64,000 nucleotides of DNA from Elymus sibiricus (GCA_039707655.1 CM077672.1:356606031-356670030), one strand, 5' to 3'. Positions 11,161 to 24,372 are shown, counted from the stretch's first letter. The notes: generated by a model from the letters alone, not told the origin. Numbers and translations: made by a program.

Positions 11161-11808
11161 ATGGATCCTCATCCACTTGCTAATCTTTTCAAAAGTTCCA
11201 ATTATAATGAACCAATTGCTAGTGATTTGAGTGCTCTTGATTTTCTCTATGAAGTTTTGCTTGAAAATCATGAATCTGAAAATTGTGATGAAGTGTTAGA
11301 AGAAGAAATTTATAAAGTGATTCATGATAGCTCCTTGATTGAAAAGCATGATTGCAATGATGTTACTATAAATTCTATTAATGTGAATTGTTCTAATAAT
11401 ATGCAAAACTACAAGCTTGGGGATGATAATTTTGTTACGTCCACTACTTATTGCAATGATCATGATTGGGGTCATGCTTCTTATGATCTTGAAAATTTAT
11501 TTAAGCCTCATGATGAATATAATATTGATAATAATGCTTGCAATAATATTGAAAGTGGGTTTGGAAGAGTGTCAACTTTAGGTAAAAAGAATCCCACATA
11601 TTCGGAGAGTGTTCAATCTTATGAAATTTTTGACAAAAGTGGGTTCAGAGAGGTCATGACTTTAGTTGATGTTAATCCCACTATCTTGGAAGATTACAAG
11701 TTTTTTATGCATGTGGATCATAGAGAGAATATTGTTTATGATAGCTATATTGTTGAGTTTGATTATGATCCTACATGTAATTATTATGAGAGGAAAATAT
11801 GGTTGTAG
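11161..11808 (+). CDS. Unknown 215-aa ORF of non-autonomous LTR element
   Basis: An uninterrupted AT-rich ORF starting MDPHPLANLFKSSNYNEP begins about 205 bases after the primer site, where gag would normally start. It is acidic and Asn/Asp-rich, with no zinc knuckle, no protease motif and no membrane segment. I do not recognise a domain. Such ORFs recur in Triticeae non-autonomous Gypsy-like elements, but the product's role, and whether it is translated, is unknown. A stop at 11806 is followed by about 200 bases with some coding-like character in another frame (to 12013), so the original ORF may have been longer. Confidence 0.45.
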   Translation: MDPHPLANLFKSSNYNEPIASDLSALDFLYEVLLENHESENCDEVLEEEIYKVIHDSSLIEKHDCNDVTINSINVNCSNNMQNYKLGDDNFVTSTTYCNDHDWGHASYDLENLFKPHDEYNIDNNACNNIESGFGRVSTLGKKNPTYSESVQSYEIFDKSGFREVMTLVDVNPTILEDYKFFMHVDHRENIVYDSYIVEFDYDPTCNYYERKIWL

Positions 11809-12013
11809 AAATCTTCATGGTACTAAATTGCCTCTCGTTATGTTGAAATTACTAATGGTCCATTCTTCCTATTGGCGTATGCTAGATATTGCTTGTCTTG
11901 ATAATTTGTTTGCTTATAAAATTCCTATGCATAGTAAGTATGTTAGACTTAAATGTATTCTTCACATGTTTCATGATGCTCTCTTCGTGTTTCAATTACT
12001 ATCTTTCATGTGA

Positions 12014-14529
12014 GCATCATTGAAATCTCGAGCCTATCTTAATGGCTATAAAGAAAGAGCTTGTTGGGAGACAACCCAATGGATAAAATAAGTTCTTGTG
12101 TGTTTTCCAAATTATGCTACTGTTATGATTATGTTTTTGCGTTTTAATTAGTGTTTGTGCCGAGTAATGCCTTTAGGATGATTTGGAAGATAGTATAATT
12201 GATGCTGTTTGGAAAACAGAAAGTTTTGCGTCCAGTGCTGGAATTTTAGTTCTGTACTGGAGCGTCAGAAAAATCTGAAATTTTTACACAGTATTGGTAT
12301 ATGAATTTCCCACGTTTTCCTAATTTTTCAGAATTTTTGGAGTTACAGAAGTATGGCTTTTAAATAGATCTCTACAGACTGTTATGTTTTTGACAGATTC
12401 TGTTTTTGATGCATTGCTTGCTTGTTTTGATGAAACTATGGATTGTATCGGGGGGTATAAGCCATGGAGAAGTTAGAGTACAGTAGGTATAATGCAAAAA
12501 TAAATTATGAATGGGTTTGCAACAGTACTTAAAGTAGTGATTTGTATTGTTATACTAACGGATCTCACGAAGGTTTTGTTGAGTTTTGTGTGATTGAAGT
12601 TTTCAAGTTTTGGGTGAGATCACGATAGATGAAGGAATAAGGAGTGGCAAGAGCCTAAGATTGGTGATTCCCAAGGCACCCCAAGGTAATATTCAAGGAA
12701 GACTTAAGCGTCTAAGCTTGGGGATGCCCCGGAAGGTATCCCCTCTTTCTTCAACCAACTATCGGTAATTTTACTTGGAGCTATATTTTTATTCATCACA
12801 TGATATGTGCTTTACTTGGAGCGTCTTGTATTATATGATTCTTTGCTTTGTTTGCTTTTTAGTTTGTCACAATCATCTTTGCTGGACACACCAATTTGAG
12901 AGAGCCACACGTTTATCACAATTTGTTAGAATACTCTATGTGCTTCACTTAAAAAATTTGAGCTAGGCAGTTGCTCTAGTGCTTCACTTAAATCTTTTTT
13001 AGCACGGCGGCGGTTATATTTTGAAGAAATATTTACTCTCATAATTCACTTATATTATTTTGAGAGTTGATAAGATAAAATTTTGAAGAAATATTTGCAC
13101 TCTCATGCTTCACTTATATTATTTTTAGAGTTGATAAGATTAAAATTTTGAAGAAATATTTGCACTCTCATGCTTCACTTATATCTTTTTGAGAGTTGAT
13201 AATAGTAATGGTAATTTGCACAAGATATGAATTTGGTCCCAAAGTGATGAATATTCAAGAGGGATATAATAAAAACTTTCATGAAAGATCATTGGATATG
13301 ATAAGTTTTATTCCTTGCAATAGTTTTGCGATATGGAGATGCTAATATGTGAGTCATGTTAGTGAGTAATTGTGATTTAGTAAGAATATTGATGTTAAGG
13401 TTTGTGATTCCTTATGCATGCACGTTAAGTCAATAATTATGCAACGAAATGGTATCCTACTTATGGTGCATTAATTCGGTGTTAGTTATGTTCAATGCAT
13501 GTTTATGACTGTTTTCGCTTTTTGGTTGGTTGCTTCTCAATCTATTTGCTAGCCTTCATTTGTACTAAGCGGGAATACTGCTTGTGCATCCAAACTCCTT
13601 AAACCCAAGTTGTGCCAAATGAGTCCACCATACCTACCTATATGCGGTATTTCCATGCCGTTCCAAGTAAATTTGCATGTGCCAACTCTAAAATTTTCAA
13701 AATAATTTTCCGTTTTGTGTGCCCGTACCACTCATGAAGCGCCAGGGGTGGCCAATATTTTCCATGCTAGGTGTGTTATTCCCACGATGAGTATTTATTC
13801 ACTTGTCATTGTACGAGAGAGTGGCTGGTAATAGGGATGCCCAGTCCCACAATGAAATCAAAAATAATAATAAAAAAATTCCTTGAAAAGTGTTGGTTTG
13901 GAGGGCACCCATGGATACGCCTAGCCATGGATTGTGAAAGAATGGTGGAAAGGAAATAAACTTTACTTTCTGTTTGGGAACCGCCTATGTTGTGTCTAGC
14001 ATGGAAAATATTGGGAATTCTCGGTCGTTTTCGTTGACAGGAAAAGCATGCCTCTCAAAAATAATTTTATCTCTTTAATTTCAGCTTTGAGCTCTGGCAC
14101 ATTTGCAAATCTCTGCTTCCCTCTGCGAAGGGCCTATCTATTTACTTTTATGCAATTTCTATTTTTATTTTGAGTCTCCATCTTCTCTTACAAAGCACCA
14201 ACTAGAGATCACTATTGTCATACTTGTGCATTGTGTGTAGCTAATATTGAGTGTGTTTCATGAATGGATCAATGATTGAGCATAATGGGCTAGGGATAAC
14301 TTTCTTTAGCATTGATATTTTGAAAGACATGGTTGCTTGTTAGTATGCTTGAGTATTTATATCTTCATGTCAAACTATAGTCTATTGCTTTGAATCACTC
14401 AAGTCCAAATGTCCATGCTATAAAGAAAAGAATATATGATGAATATGATTGGTAGCATTCCACATCAAAAATTCTGTTTTTATCATTTACCTACTTGAGG
14501 ACGAGCAGGAATTAAGCTTGGGGATGCTT
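12014..14529. other. Non-coding interior of LTR element
   Basis: No credible gene. It contains three imperfect tandem copies of an approximately 65-base AT-rich unit (AAAATTTTGAAGAAATATTTGC..., about 13015-13205) and ends with the polypurine tract at about 14512-14529. Confidence 0.6.
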
Positions 14530-16086
14530 GATACGTCTCCAACGTATCTATAATTTTTGATTGTTCCATGCTATTATAGTATCAATCTTGGATGTTTTTA
14601 TATACATTTACATCAATTATATATCATTTTTTGGGACTAACCAATTAACTTAGTGCCCAGTTCCAGTTGCTGTTTTTTGCCTGTTTTTGGTTTTCCAGAA
14701 TATCAGTACCAAACGAAGTCCAAATGCCACGAAACTTTTTGGAGATTTTTTTTCTAGACATAACAAACACTAGAAGCTTCGGGAGTAGACAAGAAGATGA
14801 AGCAGTGGCCCACGAGGCACCACGGCGCGCCCCGGGGGGGCGCCCTGGTGGCTCGTGGGGCCCACACAGCTCCGTTTGACCTAATTCCTCCACTATAAAT
14901 TCTCTAAAATCTGGAAACCAACAGAGGAGTCCACGAAATACTTTTTCCGCCGCCGCAAGCTTCTGTTCTCGAGAGATCCCATCTGGAGGCCTTTTCCGGT
15001 AATCTGCCGAAGGGGGAATCGATCACGGAGGGGCTCTACATCAACCTTGCTGCCCTTCCGATGATGCGTGAGTAGTTTACCACAGACCTTCGGGTCCATA
15101 GTTAGTAGCTAGATGGCTTCTTCTCTCTTTTTGATCTTCAATACAATGTTCTCCTCGATGTTCTTAGAGTTCTATCCGATGTAATCAGTTTTTGCGGTGT
15201 GTTTGTTGGGATTCAATGAATTGTGAGTTTATGATCAGATTATCCATGAATATTATTTGAGTCCTCTCTAAACTCTTTTATGCATGATTATTATAGCTTC
15301 GTATTTCTCTCCGATCTATTGATTTCGTTTGGCCAACTAGATTAATTTATCTTGCAATGGGAGAGGTGCTTTGTAATGGGTTCGATCTTGCGGTGCTCAA
15401 TCCCAGTGACAGAAAGGGACATGACACGTATGTATCGTTGCTATTAAGGGTAAAAATATGGGGTTTATTCATGCGTGAGTTTACTTTGTCTACATCATGT
15501 CATCTTGCTTAAGGCGTTACTCCGTTCTTTATGGACTTAATACACTAGATGCATGCTGGATAGCGGTCGATGTGTGGAGTAATAGTAGTAGATGCAGGCA
15601 GGAGTCGGTCTACTTGTCTTGGACGTGATGCCTATATACATGATCATTGCCTTGGATATCGTCATGATTATTTGCTTTTCTATCAATTGCCCAACAGTAA
15701 TTTGATCACCCACCGTATGCTATTTTCATGAGAGAAGCCTCTAGTGAAAACTATGGCCCCCGGGTCTACCTTTATCATTTACTAAAACCCTAAAAATACT
15801 TGCTGCACTTTTTCTTTATTTATTTTATTTTGTATTTTTGTTTGATCTATTTATCTATCACCATACAATTTAATCTTGCAATTAACCACCAAGGAATTAA
15901 CAACCCCTTGTTTGCGTTGGGTGCAAGGGTTTGTTGTTTTGTGTGCAGGTACTGCTAACGAGGTGTTGCGTGATTCTCTTATTGGATTGATAACCTTGGT
16001 TTCATAACTGAGGGAAATACTTATCTCTACTGTACTGCATCATCCCCTCCTCTTCGGGGAAATCCCGACGCAGCTCACAAATAGCA
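14530..16086 (+). repeat. 3' LTR, 1557 bp
   Basis: Starts TGATACGTCTCC and ends CA. A TATA-like CACTATAAATTC is at about 14891-14902. The 3' flank ATGCG (16087-16091) is the expected target duplication, but its partner would lie left of the window. The same LTR group is represented by the solo LTR at 21831. Confidence 0.92.
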
Positions 16087-16308
16087 ATGCGTCACGTCCC
16101 AACAGGGCGTGGTAGCCAATACGAAAGGGCACAACGTGGAAGAGCAACTACTCGGATCGATAGTTCTCGGGAGTTCCGAAGACTACATCAAGGGTGATCC
16201 GACCACTGCAACGTGCCTCCTTTCCGGGGATGATCCCTCGAAAGGTGATGTGACTTTGTTCGATACGAGATCTGTCTGCATTTTGTCCAAGGTGTCCTCG
16301 TAAATGAG

Positions 16309-17091
16309 TTATAACCCACTGCCACCGTCCATTAACACCTTCTGGAGTCGAAATCCGTCCACTATGGGATTTAGGACAAGGGCGGTGGCAGTTCGGGTAG
16401 GGCGAGATCTCGGCTGGTCTTCTTCGCTGAAAGTGATAGGTGTATCAGCCCATGAGTCCATCTCTGCTACATGATGAATTTGACCGAGCTCTCGAAGGGC
16501 TCTCTTCCTCTGATTCTTTGAGGAATACGTCTCGTAGATCGTTAAGACCTTGGCGCCATCATCCGAGGGCCTTGCGAGGCATATATCTGCGTATGAGCCT
16601 CCGAGGATGGCTTCTCCACTCTTGGCCACTTGCCTGACCACCCAGCAAGCTCGAAGGTTGTGAGTAGGGTTTGTGTTGAGCAGGACAAAGTGTATAGGGC
16701 ATGGTTTGTCCAGTAGTTCATCGAGGACCATTCTGGATCCTGTTAGGAGTTTCTTCCTTTTCTCGGACGGCTCATACTGGGCTGACCGGCGAGGGTGTGC
16801 GCGTTTCGCCCGAGCTCGTCTTGATTCCTTGGCAAGGATTGACTCCGTTTGCTCTTGCTGAGCCTGCCAAGCATCCTCCATGGCGCAATATTTGAACACC
16901 AAGTATGATAACTCAGAGAAGTTTTGAATGTGATGGCGGGCGAGGGCATTTAAGATGCCTTCGTCTCGGCAGTTATGTCGGAAAGCCGCCAGGATTTCCG
17001 TGTCGCAACAGTTCACTATTTTGTTTTTTACGGGAAGGAATCTAGTCCAGAATTGCCGGACTGTCTCTCCGGGCTGTTGTTTGATGTACAT
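16309..17091 (-). pseudogene. Gypsy gag C-terminal part and start of protease
   Basis: A 260-codon minus-strand ORF. Residues 1-80 match the retrotransposon gag region (QQPGETVRQFWTRFLPVKNK, then RDEGILNALARH). A basic stretch follows, and the C terminus reaches an aspartic protease start, VLMDGGSGL, with the D-G-G-S motif. A stop follows immediately. Downstream sequence to 16087 still shows protease-like blocks in two frames (TLDVVFGTPENYR, FHVVPFRIGYHALLGR), so it is a broken copy cut off by the next insertion. Confidence 0.85.
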
Positions 17092-17306
17092 TAGATCCCA
17101 TATGTCAGGTTGTCCTGAGTTACTTGGACAATACTCGATGTGGGGGTGGGTGGGATAGAAAAATTGATCCCAACAGGATGCGAGTCCAGGGGCTCGGCGG
17201 CTTTGTCCTGGACCGATATGGAGTCTGGCGTGCCGGGCTCTGGATTTGAATTCTCAGCCAGGCATGGTTGCGTAGACTCGAGGTTGTGAGCCGAGTCAGA
17301 CTTCGG

Positions 17307-18029
17307 CTATAGTTTCTCTCCGGAGCGGAGATCGGCTGCCAAGCTAGAGGCCGAGCTGGAGGATGGAGCTTGATAATCGGAAAGGCATACCCAATCCGCT
17401 CTTGGCTCCAGTGGGAGGAGGGGTGAGCCCTCGGCCGAGTCTTCGATAGTGGCGACTAAGTGGATGGCAGGAGGGACGTAAATTTCCCTGTCATCGGCTT
17501 TAAGTCCGATTTGGTCATAGACCGAGGATTGGCCGTCGGTGATCCCCATGGCCTTGATCCGATCTAGTATCCCGTTTAATAGCAAGAGATCCGTCGGATC
17601 CATATTCTGGCAGTTCTCGGGGTCAACCCGCAGTATAGCTGCGCTGGGAGCGTTTGAAGTTGCCCCGTAGTAATGCTCGGCCAAGGCTGATCTTGGGCTG
17701 TCGAGCATAGAGATAGGATCCGAGCTCAGGGTCGGATCCGTGGTGGCGGCCAACCCGATAGCGGGGCTAGCCGTACCCAAAGTTAAGACTTCAGGGTTTG
17801 TGGGTCCCTCGGACGAAGCCGAGAATCCTGTGAGAATAAGGTCTCCCCGGGAGTCGGCGACGAACTCTAGGTTTCCAAACCTGATCTCCTGATCGGGGGT
17901 AAAGCTACCAACCCGGTCGAGGTGACCGGTTGGGTCGGCGTGTAGCATGACGCTGCCAAACGCGAAGAGCTGGCCGGGAACAAAGACGTCCCTGCAGCGG
18001 ATGCTGCTGCTGATGACTAGGCAAGCCAT
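17307..18029 (-). pseudogene. Gypsy gag N-terminal part
   Basis: A 240-codon minus-strand ORF starting 46 bases inside the element from the LTR. It is acidic and Ser/Pro-rich with blocks such as VLTLGTASPAIGLAA and DLLLLNGILDRIKAMG, which are familiar from N-terminal regions of Triticeae Gypsy polyproteins. It is in a different frame from the next gag ORF (16309-17091), with a stop-containing stretch between, so at least one frameshift separates them. Confidence 0.75.
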
Positions 18030-18074
18030 TGATCCTTGATGACCCTACAGCGGAACTCTCAATGAAAGCACCAA

Positions 18075-18569
18075 TGTCGGTACCAAAACCGGCAGATCTC
18101 GGGTAGGGGGTCCGAACTGTGGATCTTAGAGTCAATGGATAACGAGGAACGCAGAGACAGCGATTACCCAGGTTCGGGCCCTCTCGAAGAGGTAAAACCC
18201 TACGTCCTGCTTGATTGTATTGATGTGTTTGTATGATGATTACAGAGTTGATCTACCTCAAGATCGGATGGACTAAGCCCTAAGTGGGTATGATGATAAT
18301 GGTTCTCCCTCCTGCGGCCTAAACCCTCCGGTTTTAATATAGACACCAGGGGTACCTAGGGTTACATATGGTCGGTAACTATCAAGAGATAACCATGCCG
18401 GTCACGCTATCTTTTCTTGGAGGAGACGCCAAGTCTTCGGAGGTTTCCTTCTAGAGCCCGTGGTTGCCTGTAGTCCGGCCTTCCTTCGGTGAGCTAAGAG
18501 CGGCCCATCGGTCTGGCCCATGAGAGATAGGCCGACAGCCCGAGGACCCCTTAGTCCGGGACACCCTCA
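18075..18569 (-). repeat. 5' LTR of Gypsy element, 495 bp
   Basis: Read on the minus strand it starts TGAGGGTGTCCCGGACTAAG and ends CCGACA. A TATA-like CTATATTAAAAC lies around 18330-18345 on the minus strand. Confidence 0.85.
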
Positions 18570-18570
18570 G

Positions 18571-20600
18571 TCATGTCCTGAATAAAGTTCCGACAAAGGA
18601 TAATGAGATCACTCCTTACGAGAAGTGGACAAAGAGAAGGACAACACTCTCGTACTTGCGTACTTGGGGCTGCTTAGCGAAAGTCAATGTGCCGATCCCC
18701 AAAAAGCATAAGCTTGGGCCAAAGACCGTGGATTGTGTTAATTTGGGCTATGCTATGAATAGCGTTGGCTATAGATTTCTAGTAGTGAAATCTGAGGTAC
18801 CTGACGTGAAGGTCGGTACAATTATGGAGTCTAAGGATGCTACATTCTTTGAGGATATTTTTCCTATGAGAGATATGCAAAGCACCTCTAGACAGGAATC
18901 TGAGGAGATCATGAACCTGCCATTCCGATGGAATATTATGAACAAACACATGATGAAAATCCTAAGGAGGATGATGAGGAAACCCTTGGTAGGGGCAAGA
19001 GACAAAAGACTGTAAAGACCTTTGGTGATGATTTCCTTATATACCCCGTGGATTATACTCCCACCTCTATTTCAAAAGCGTATGCATCTCCAGAAGCTGA
19101 CTACTGGAAGGATGTGGTCCGTAGCGAGATGGATTCCATCATGGCTAACGGGACTTGGGAGATTACTGAACGTCCCTATGGTTGCAAACCATTGGGATAT
19201 AAGTGGGTGTTCAAGAAGAAGCTTAGGCCTGACGGTACGATTTAAAAGTACAAGGCTAGGCTTGTGGCTAAGGGCTATGCCCAGAAAGAAGAAGAAGATT
19301 TCTTCGACACTTATTCACCTGTGGCCAGACTGACCACCATTCAAGTATTACTCTCGTTGGCGGCCTCGCATGGTCTTCTCATCCACCAGATGGATTTTCA
19401 GACGGCTTTCCTAAACGGAGAGCTAAATGAGGAAATCTACATGCAATAGCCTGATAGCTTTATGATAGATGGTTAGGAAGGAAAGGAGTGTAAGTTGGTG
19501 AAATCTTTATATGGCCTAAGACACGCACCTAAGCAATGGCATGAGAAATTTAATGAAACTTTGACATCTGTTGGCTTCATTGTTAATGAGGCTGACAATG
19601 TGTATACTATCTCTATGGTGGGGGCGAAGGAGTTATACTGTGCTTGTATGTTGATGACATACTGATATTTGGAACTAGCCTCAAATTGATTGAAGAGGTT
19701 AAGTCCTTTTTATCTCAGAACTTTGAGATGAAGGACCTTGGAGTGGCTGATGTTATCTTGAACATCAAGCTATTGAGAGATGATGAGGCTGGAATTACAC
19801 TTCTGCAATCCCATTATGTTGAGATGGTGTTGAGTCATTTTGGATATTCGGACTGCAAACCATCTCAAACACCATATGATCCTAGTGTGCTGATTCGAAA
19901 GTTCGAAGGCACAGCTAAAGATCAATTGAGATACTCTCAAATTGTTGGTTCACTCATGTATCTAGCGAGCGCAACGAGGCCTGACATCGCGTTTGCTGTT
20001 AGCAAACTGAGCCGGTTTGTTTCCAAACCGGGTGATGTACATTGGCATGCTATTGAAAGAGTTATGCGCTATCTGAAAGGTACTATGAACTATGGACTTC
20101 ACTATACCGGATACCCATCGGTACTTGAAGGGTATAGTGATGCGAATTGGATCTCTAATGCTGATGAGATGAAGGCCACAACTGGGTATATGTTTACTCT
20201 TGGAGGTGGTGCTGTTTCCTGGAAGTCTTGCAAGCAAACGATCTTAACGAGATCGACAATGGAAGCAGAATTAACAGCATTAGACACATCTGGTGGTGAA
20301 GCAGAATGGCTTCGAGATCTTTTGATGGACTTGCCAGTGGTTGAGAAGCCGGTTCCGGCCATCCTTATGAACTGTGTCAATCAAACCGTTATTGTCAAGG
20401 TGAAGAGTTCAAAGGACAACATGAAGTCCAACAAACACATAAGAATGAGATTAAAAGCTGTCAGAAAGTTAAGGAGCTCCGGAGTGATAGCGTTGGATTA
20501 TATCCAAACGGCTAAGAATCTAGCAGATCCCTTTACTAAAGGGCTATCACCTGTTGTGATAGATAATGCATCGAGGGAGATGGGTATGAGACCCACATGA
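18571..20600 (+). pseudogene. Copia pol: integrase end, reverse transcriptase, RNase H (broken)
   Basis: The integrase C-terminal part has KDNEITPYEKW and LRTWGCLAKV. RT starts around 19080 (YWKDVVRSEMDSIMANGTWE) and continues through KYKARLVAKGYAQ and MDFQTAFLNGEL to the catalytic YVDD (about 19647). RNase H includes [28 protein letters not shown] and the [10 protein letters not shown] end. Breaks are in-frame stops near 19243, 19447 and 19474, a frameshift near 18920-18930 and a frameshift in a G-run near 19620-19625. It cannot encode a working polyprotein. Confidence 0.9.
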
Positions 20601-21144
20601 GTTGCCATGGTAGTAACCCAACCTATGTGATCGGAGATCCCGTGAAGTAGGACCTGGGAAAATAAGCCAGTGGTGAATTGAGGAGAGTAACTTTACTAAC
20701 CCACTCCGTTGGAGATGCAATACTCTCGGAATCTGTATGGTAGGTTGACTACTGTCTTAATGTGTTCCAAGGCTTATATGTATAAGCAAGATGCTGTCCT
20801 ACAGAGCGATCTTTGGAGGAACACACCTATATGAGCCTGATTGCTGGTCACAGTCTATGAGATTGGGGTGATCTCTAGCAAGCTCATGAATAGGCCAGGA
20901 GTGTGACTAATATGCTCCACCCGAGGGGTCAGCCTTCGGCAACCTAGTACTAGTAAGACATGTGGTGAAACTTCTTTACGCCAAACTGACAATTCAAGGC
21001 GTAGTCCATTGTTCAGTTGTGAAGGAGTGTAGCTACTTGGTCTGGGTGGAGTTCAACCTTAAACGGTCTCCACTGAAATACTAGTATATCAAAACAGTGT
21101 TTGGAACAAAGGACAAAATGGGCCCTTGAGATCTGGTGGGGAAT
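20601..21144 (+). other. 3' leader of old Copia
   Basis: Non-coding sequence between the RNase H stop and the 3' LTR. It ends with the polypurine tract at 21131-21144. No gene is seen. Confidence 0.7.
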
Positions 21145-22629
21145 TGTTGAAATATAGGGTGGGGCTTGGGCCCATCTAACAATTTCAGAAAATCTACAAG
21201 GGCCCATGTGGGATTATATGGCAGTAGGTGTGGTGGGAAGTTTAGTCCCATACCGCTAGTGGAGAAGGAGTTGGACATCCTTATAAGGGATTCTCTTCCA
21301 CATGCTATTGGAGCTTGAGAAGAGAAGTGGTCCCCGTGCGCTCCTCCTCCTCCGCCCGCCACGCCATGCCTCGTCACGACGCGACGCGGGTTGCGGGATT
21401 GAGCCGACCCAAGCTCACACCTATGCGCTTCTTTTTGCCGGTCAGGAACAGAGAGTCTTTGACAGATGGGGCCATGATCTAAGACGTCAGATCGTGGGCT
21501 GTTATTGACTTGGATGTGGGTTCAGCCCACGTCTCTCCACGCGGCCGCACACATATATGTGAGGCGCTGCGAACCCTAGCCGACACGCGAAACAGATCGC
21601 ATCTCTGCCTCCACGCCCCACTGCCGTTCCATTGCTGCTACTGCCGCCGGTGATCCCATCCCGTCCACCGCGTACACGGTCGACAGGAGAGTAGGCCTCC
21701 AAAACCCCGCCTCTCCGGATCCTGTATGGGAGAGGGGCGATTAGGTTTTTGGGGAGCGACTACGCGACTGCTTGCCTCCGTTCATCTGCTTCCTCTTCGT
21801 CCACGTCCGCTACATCGTCATCATGTCCACTGATACGTCTCCAACGTATCTATAATTTATGAAGTATTCATGCCATGTTTATTATAGTTTTGTATGATTT
21901 TGGTGCACTTTTATATGGCTTTTATATGATTTTCATGGACTAACATATTGACCTAGTGCCCAGTGCCATTTGCTGTTTTCTGCTTCTTTTTGGTTTTCCA
22001 GAAAATCCATAGCAAATGAAGTCCAAATGCAGCGAAACTTTTTGACGATTTTTTATGGAAGGAAACAAACCCAGAAAGCTTCGGGGGAGCAGCAGAAGAC
22101 CCACAGGGGCCCCACAAGCCACCTGGGCGCGCCACCCCCCCTCCCAGGCGCGCCCTGGTGCCTCGTGGCCCCCCTGTGGCACATCTTCGTGTGATTCCAA
22201 CGCCAAAAATTCTTATAAATACCAAAACCCCCAGAAATAACCCTAGAATTTAGACGCCGCCGCTGCAAGCCTCTGTACCTTCGAAATACCATCTGGAGCC
22301 CCATTCCGGCACCCTGCCGGAGGGGGGAATCATCACCGGAGGCCATCTTCATCATCCCGGCGGTCTCCATGACGAGGAGGGAGTAGTTCACCCTCGGGGC
22401 TGAGGGTATGTACTAGTAGCTATGTGTTTGATCTCTCTCTCGTGTTCTTGATTTGGCACGATCTTGATGTACCGTGAGCTTTGTTAATATAGTTGGATCA
22501 TATAGTGTTTTTCCCCTCTCTATCTTATTGTGATGAATTGAGTTTTTACCTTTGAGGTTTCACTATTATCGGATTGAATACTTTTATGGATTTGAGAACA
22601 CTTGATGTATGTCTTGCATATGAATACCC

Positions 22630-24372
22630 TGTTGGGGAACGTTGCATGGAAAACAAAAAATTTCTACGCACACGCAAGATCTATCCATGGAGATGTATAG
22701 CTACGAGAGGGGGAGTGTGTCTACGTACCCTCGTAGACCGTAAGCGGAAGCGTTAGAACAACGCGGTTGATGTCGTCGAACAACTTCACGATCCAACCGA
22801 CCGAGTACCGAACGTACGGCACCTCCGCGTTCAGCACACGTTCAGCTCGGTGACGTCCTCGACTTCTTGATCCAGCAAGATGGCGAGGTAGTGGATGAGT
22901 TCCGGCAGCACGACGGCGTGGTGACGGTGATGGTAATGCTATCTCCGCAGGGCTTCGCCCAAGCACTGCGAAAATATGACCGAGGGACGGAACTGTGGAG
23001 GGGGGCGCCGCACACGGCTAAGACAATGTTGTGTTCTCCTTTGGGGCGCCCCCTCTCCTCTATTTATATATGTGTAGGGGCTTGGAGTAGAAGGAATAGT
23101 GCCACGTGAACAGTAACCGTGAATAGTACACACGTGGACTTGGACTCCAAAGTCCAATCCTATTCCTACTAGGACTCTCCCTTTTTCCTTCCCTGGCTGC
23201 GTGGGCTTTTGAGGACTTGGTGCGCCTGGCCCAATAAGGCCAGGGCGCCTCCCTTTAGCTCATGCCAGCCCTTGGGACGTGGTGGACCCACTTGTGGACT
23301 TCCGGACCCCTCCGGAATCCTCCGGAACCTTCTGGAAGCTTCCCGGTACAATACCGAAAAAAACTGCACCTTTTTCCGGAACCCAAAATATGACTTCCCA
23401 TATATAAATCTTTACCTCTCGACCATTCCGAGACTCCTCATGACGTCCGGGATCTCATCCGGGACTCCGAACAATATTCGGTTACCAATTCACATAACTC
23501 ATATAACACTATATCGTCAACGAACGTTAAGCGTGCGGACCCTACGGGTTCGGGAATGATGTAGACATGACTGAGACGCCTCTCCGGTCAATAACAAATA
23601 GCGGAACCTAGATGCTCATATTGGTTCCTACATATTTCACGAAGATCTTATCGGTCGAACCGCAATGACAACATACATAATTCCCTTTGTCCGTCGGTAT
23701 GTTACTTGCCCGAGATTCGATCGTCGGTATCTCCATACCTAGTTCAATCTCATTACCGGCAAGTCTCTTTACTCGTTCCGTAATACATCATCTTGTAACT
23801 AACTCCTTAGTCAGTTTGCTTGCAAGCTTCTTATGATGTGCATTACCGAGAGGGCCCAGAGATACCTCTCCGAAACACGGAGTGACAAATCCCAGTCTCG
23901 ATCCATGCCAACTCAACGGACACCTTCGGAGATACCTGTAGAGCATCTTTATGATCACCCAGTTACGTTGTGACGTTTGATAGCACACAAGGTATTCCTC
24001 CGGTATCCGGGAGTTGCATGATCTCATGGTCTGAGGAACATGTATTTGACATTCAAGAAAGCAGTAGCAATAAACAGAACGATCATATGCTAAGCTAACG
24101 GATGGGCCTTGTCCATCACATTATTCTCCTAATGATGTGATCCCGTTATCAAATGACAACTCATGTCTATGGTTAGGAAACCTTAACCATCTTTGATCAA
24201 CGAGCTAGTCTAGTAGAGGTTCACTAGGGACACGGTATTTGTTTATGTATTCACACATGTATTTAAGTTTCCGGTCAATACAATTCTAGCATGAATAATA
24301 AACCTTTATCATGAACAAGGAAATATAAAATAATAACAACTTTATTATTGCCTCTAGGGCATATTTCCATCA
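22630..24372 (-). repeat. 3' LTR of BARE/Angela-like Copia, 1743 bp
   Basis: On the minus strand it starts TGATGGAAATATGCCCTAGA and ends CGTTCCCCAACA. A minus-strand TATA box, ATATATAAATAG, is at about 23060-23072, followed by a GC-rich leader. Confidence 0.95.

Larger units (their letters stand above)
10212..16086 (+). mobile_element. Non-autonomous Gypsy-like LTR retrotransposon (5' LTR truncated by CACTA)
   Basis: The 3' LTR (14530-16086) starts TGATACGTCTCCAACG and ends TAGCA. Its 3' part is repeated at 10212-10927 as the remainder of the 5' LTR. Eleven bases after the 5' LTR is an 18-base primer site, TGGTGCCGTTGCCGGGGA (10939-10956), close to a tRNA-Asp type site. A purine-rich tract (AAGCTTGGGGATGCT) precedes the 3' LTR. 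The 3.6-kb interior has no recognisable gag, protease, RT or integrase, so the element depends on partners. The LTR type resembles Triticeae families of the Sabrina/WHAM kind; the name is a guess. Confidence 0.9.
16087..18569 (-). mobile_element. Gypsy LTR retrotransposon, 5' part (gag to protease)
   Basis: On the minus strand the order is LTR (18569-18075), a primer-site region (TTGGTGCTTTCATTGAGAG), gag, protease start, then an abrupt end at 16087 where the LTR element starts. The remainder of pol and the 3' LTR are predicted left of the window. The base after the LTR, at 18570, resumes a Copia integrase reading frame, so this element was inserted there; GTCAT (18570-18574) is one half of the expected target duplication. 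Confidence 0.88.
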
